Program-made: the position numbers and the translations under genes
The notes under the pieces: model-generated
What the model was told of the DNA's origin: nothing
The model's input: the letters and a program-made list of their open reading frames with translations, nothing else
The model's database searches: none
Assembly (NCBI GenBank): GCA_947591565.1
Contig: CANQDH010000004.1
Span: 1-20,356 of the forward strand
Direction of reading: 5' to 3'
Source: an uncultured Bacilli bacterium
GTDB taxonomy: Bacteria; Bacillota_I; Bacilli_A; RF39; UBA660
Length of the DNA stretch: 20,356 bases
Shown: positions 20,271 through 20,356 of the stretch, in pieces
Numbering within the stretch: the first letter of the stretch is position 1
Layout of the letters: each line of letters begins with the position of its first letter

Positions 20271-20356
20271 ATGCATAGCTTAAAAATAAAAAATTTAACG
20301 GTTGAAGTAGACCATAAAAAAATATTAGATAATTTTAACTTAGAAATTAAATCAGG
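20271..20356 (+). CDS. sufC: ABC-type ATPase, probably SufC (Fe-S cluster assembly), 3'-truncated by the window edge
   Basis: Only the first 28 codons are present. They read MHSLKIKNLTVEVDH, then KKILDNFNLEIKSG, the standard first two beta strands of an ABC nucleotide-binding domain. The pattern of a short LxIKNLxVxV, KxIL and NLEIKxG is closest to SufC, the ATPase of the SUF cluster-assembly complex, but other ABC ATPases share much of it. The Walker A, signature and Walker B motifs lie beyond the edge. GGAGA (20258-20262) is 8 bases before ATG 20271; an in-frame ATG at 20262 overlaps the SD and is less likely. sufD, sufS and sufU just downstream would confirm the call. Confidence 0.6.
   Translation, partial: MHSLKIKNLTVEVDHKKILDNFNLEIKS

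Noticed and set aside
1..20356. CRISPR arrays, insertion sequences, integrases, rRNA or tRNA genes
   Set aside because: No regularly spaced repeats, transposase motifs, terminal inverted repeats or cloverleaf folds were seen in reading both strands.

Overview
The window is about 20 kb of very AT-rich DNA (well under one-third GC by eye) from a wall-forming low-GC Firmicute. The likeliest home is one of the reduced, uncultured Bacilli/Mollicutes-like gut lineages; this is inferred from base composition, compact gene packing, an rlmB-sigH pair and a glmS ribozyme. TGA is a stop here: several genes end in TGA, two of them inside ATGA stop/start overlaps, and tryptophan is encoded by TGG. The mycoplasma code therefore does not apply.

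Layout. (1) 1-1199: the 3' part of an RlmB-type 23S rRNA methyltransferase, then a SigH-like sigma factor and a terminator. (2) 1219-1351: a gene-free stretch with a promoter, a folded element closed by a 7-bp stem and a U-run, which looks like an unassigned small RNA gene. (3) 1445-3620: a tight NfeD / SPFH (stomatin-like) / CPBP-protease membrane operon, then a possible second small RNA or double terminator. (4) 3678-7229: alpha/beta hydrolase, a membrane-anchored MurF-like ligase and D-Ala-D-Ala ligase, a peptidoglycan-precursor operon. (5) 7293-8504: a secreted coiled-coil M23 hydrolase with an altered metal motif. (6) 8553-14057: AI-2E-family permease, a dNMP-kinase-like P-loop protein, alaS and a dGTPase-like HD protein, almost all with overlapping ends. 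(7) Minus strand 14062-16113: glmS behind a compact glmS ribozyme. (8) Minus strand 16121-17024: a secreted, membrane-anchored cohesin-like/cadherin-like protein. (9) 17186-19338: a CpsC/CpsD/CpsB phosphoregulatory trio with no glycan-synthesis genes beside it. (10) 19455-19577: a tiny Cys-containing membrane protein. (11) Minus strand 19690-20088: a HIT protein. (12) 20271-end: the start of a SufC-like ABC ATPase.

How the genes fit together. Much of the window serves the envelope: GlmS makes glucosamine-6-phosphate for wall sugars, Ddl and the MurF-like enzyme handle D-Ala-D-Ala, the M23 protein remodels the wall, and CpsBCD would control polymer export or chain length. The regulatory DNA is very compact. 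Predicted transcription starts often lie at or just before the Shine-Dalgarno (SD) sequence, and several stop codons sit inside the loop or stem of the gene's own terminator. The glmS leader is the exception: it is long and carries a hairpin displaying an AGGAGG, with no usable start codon, just 5' of the ribozyme cleavage site.
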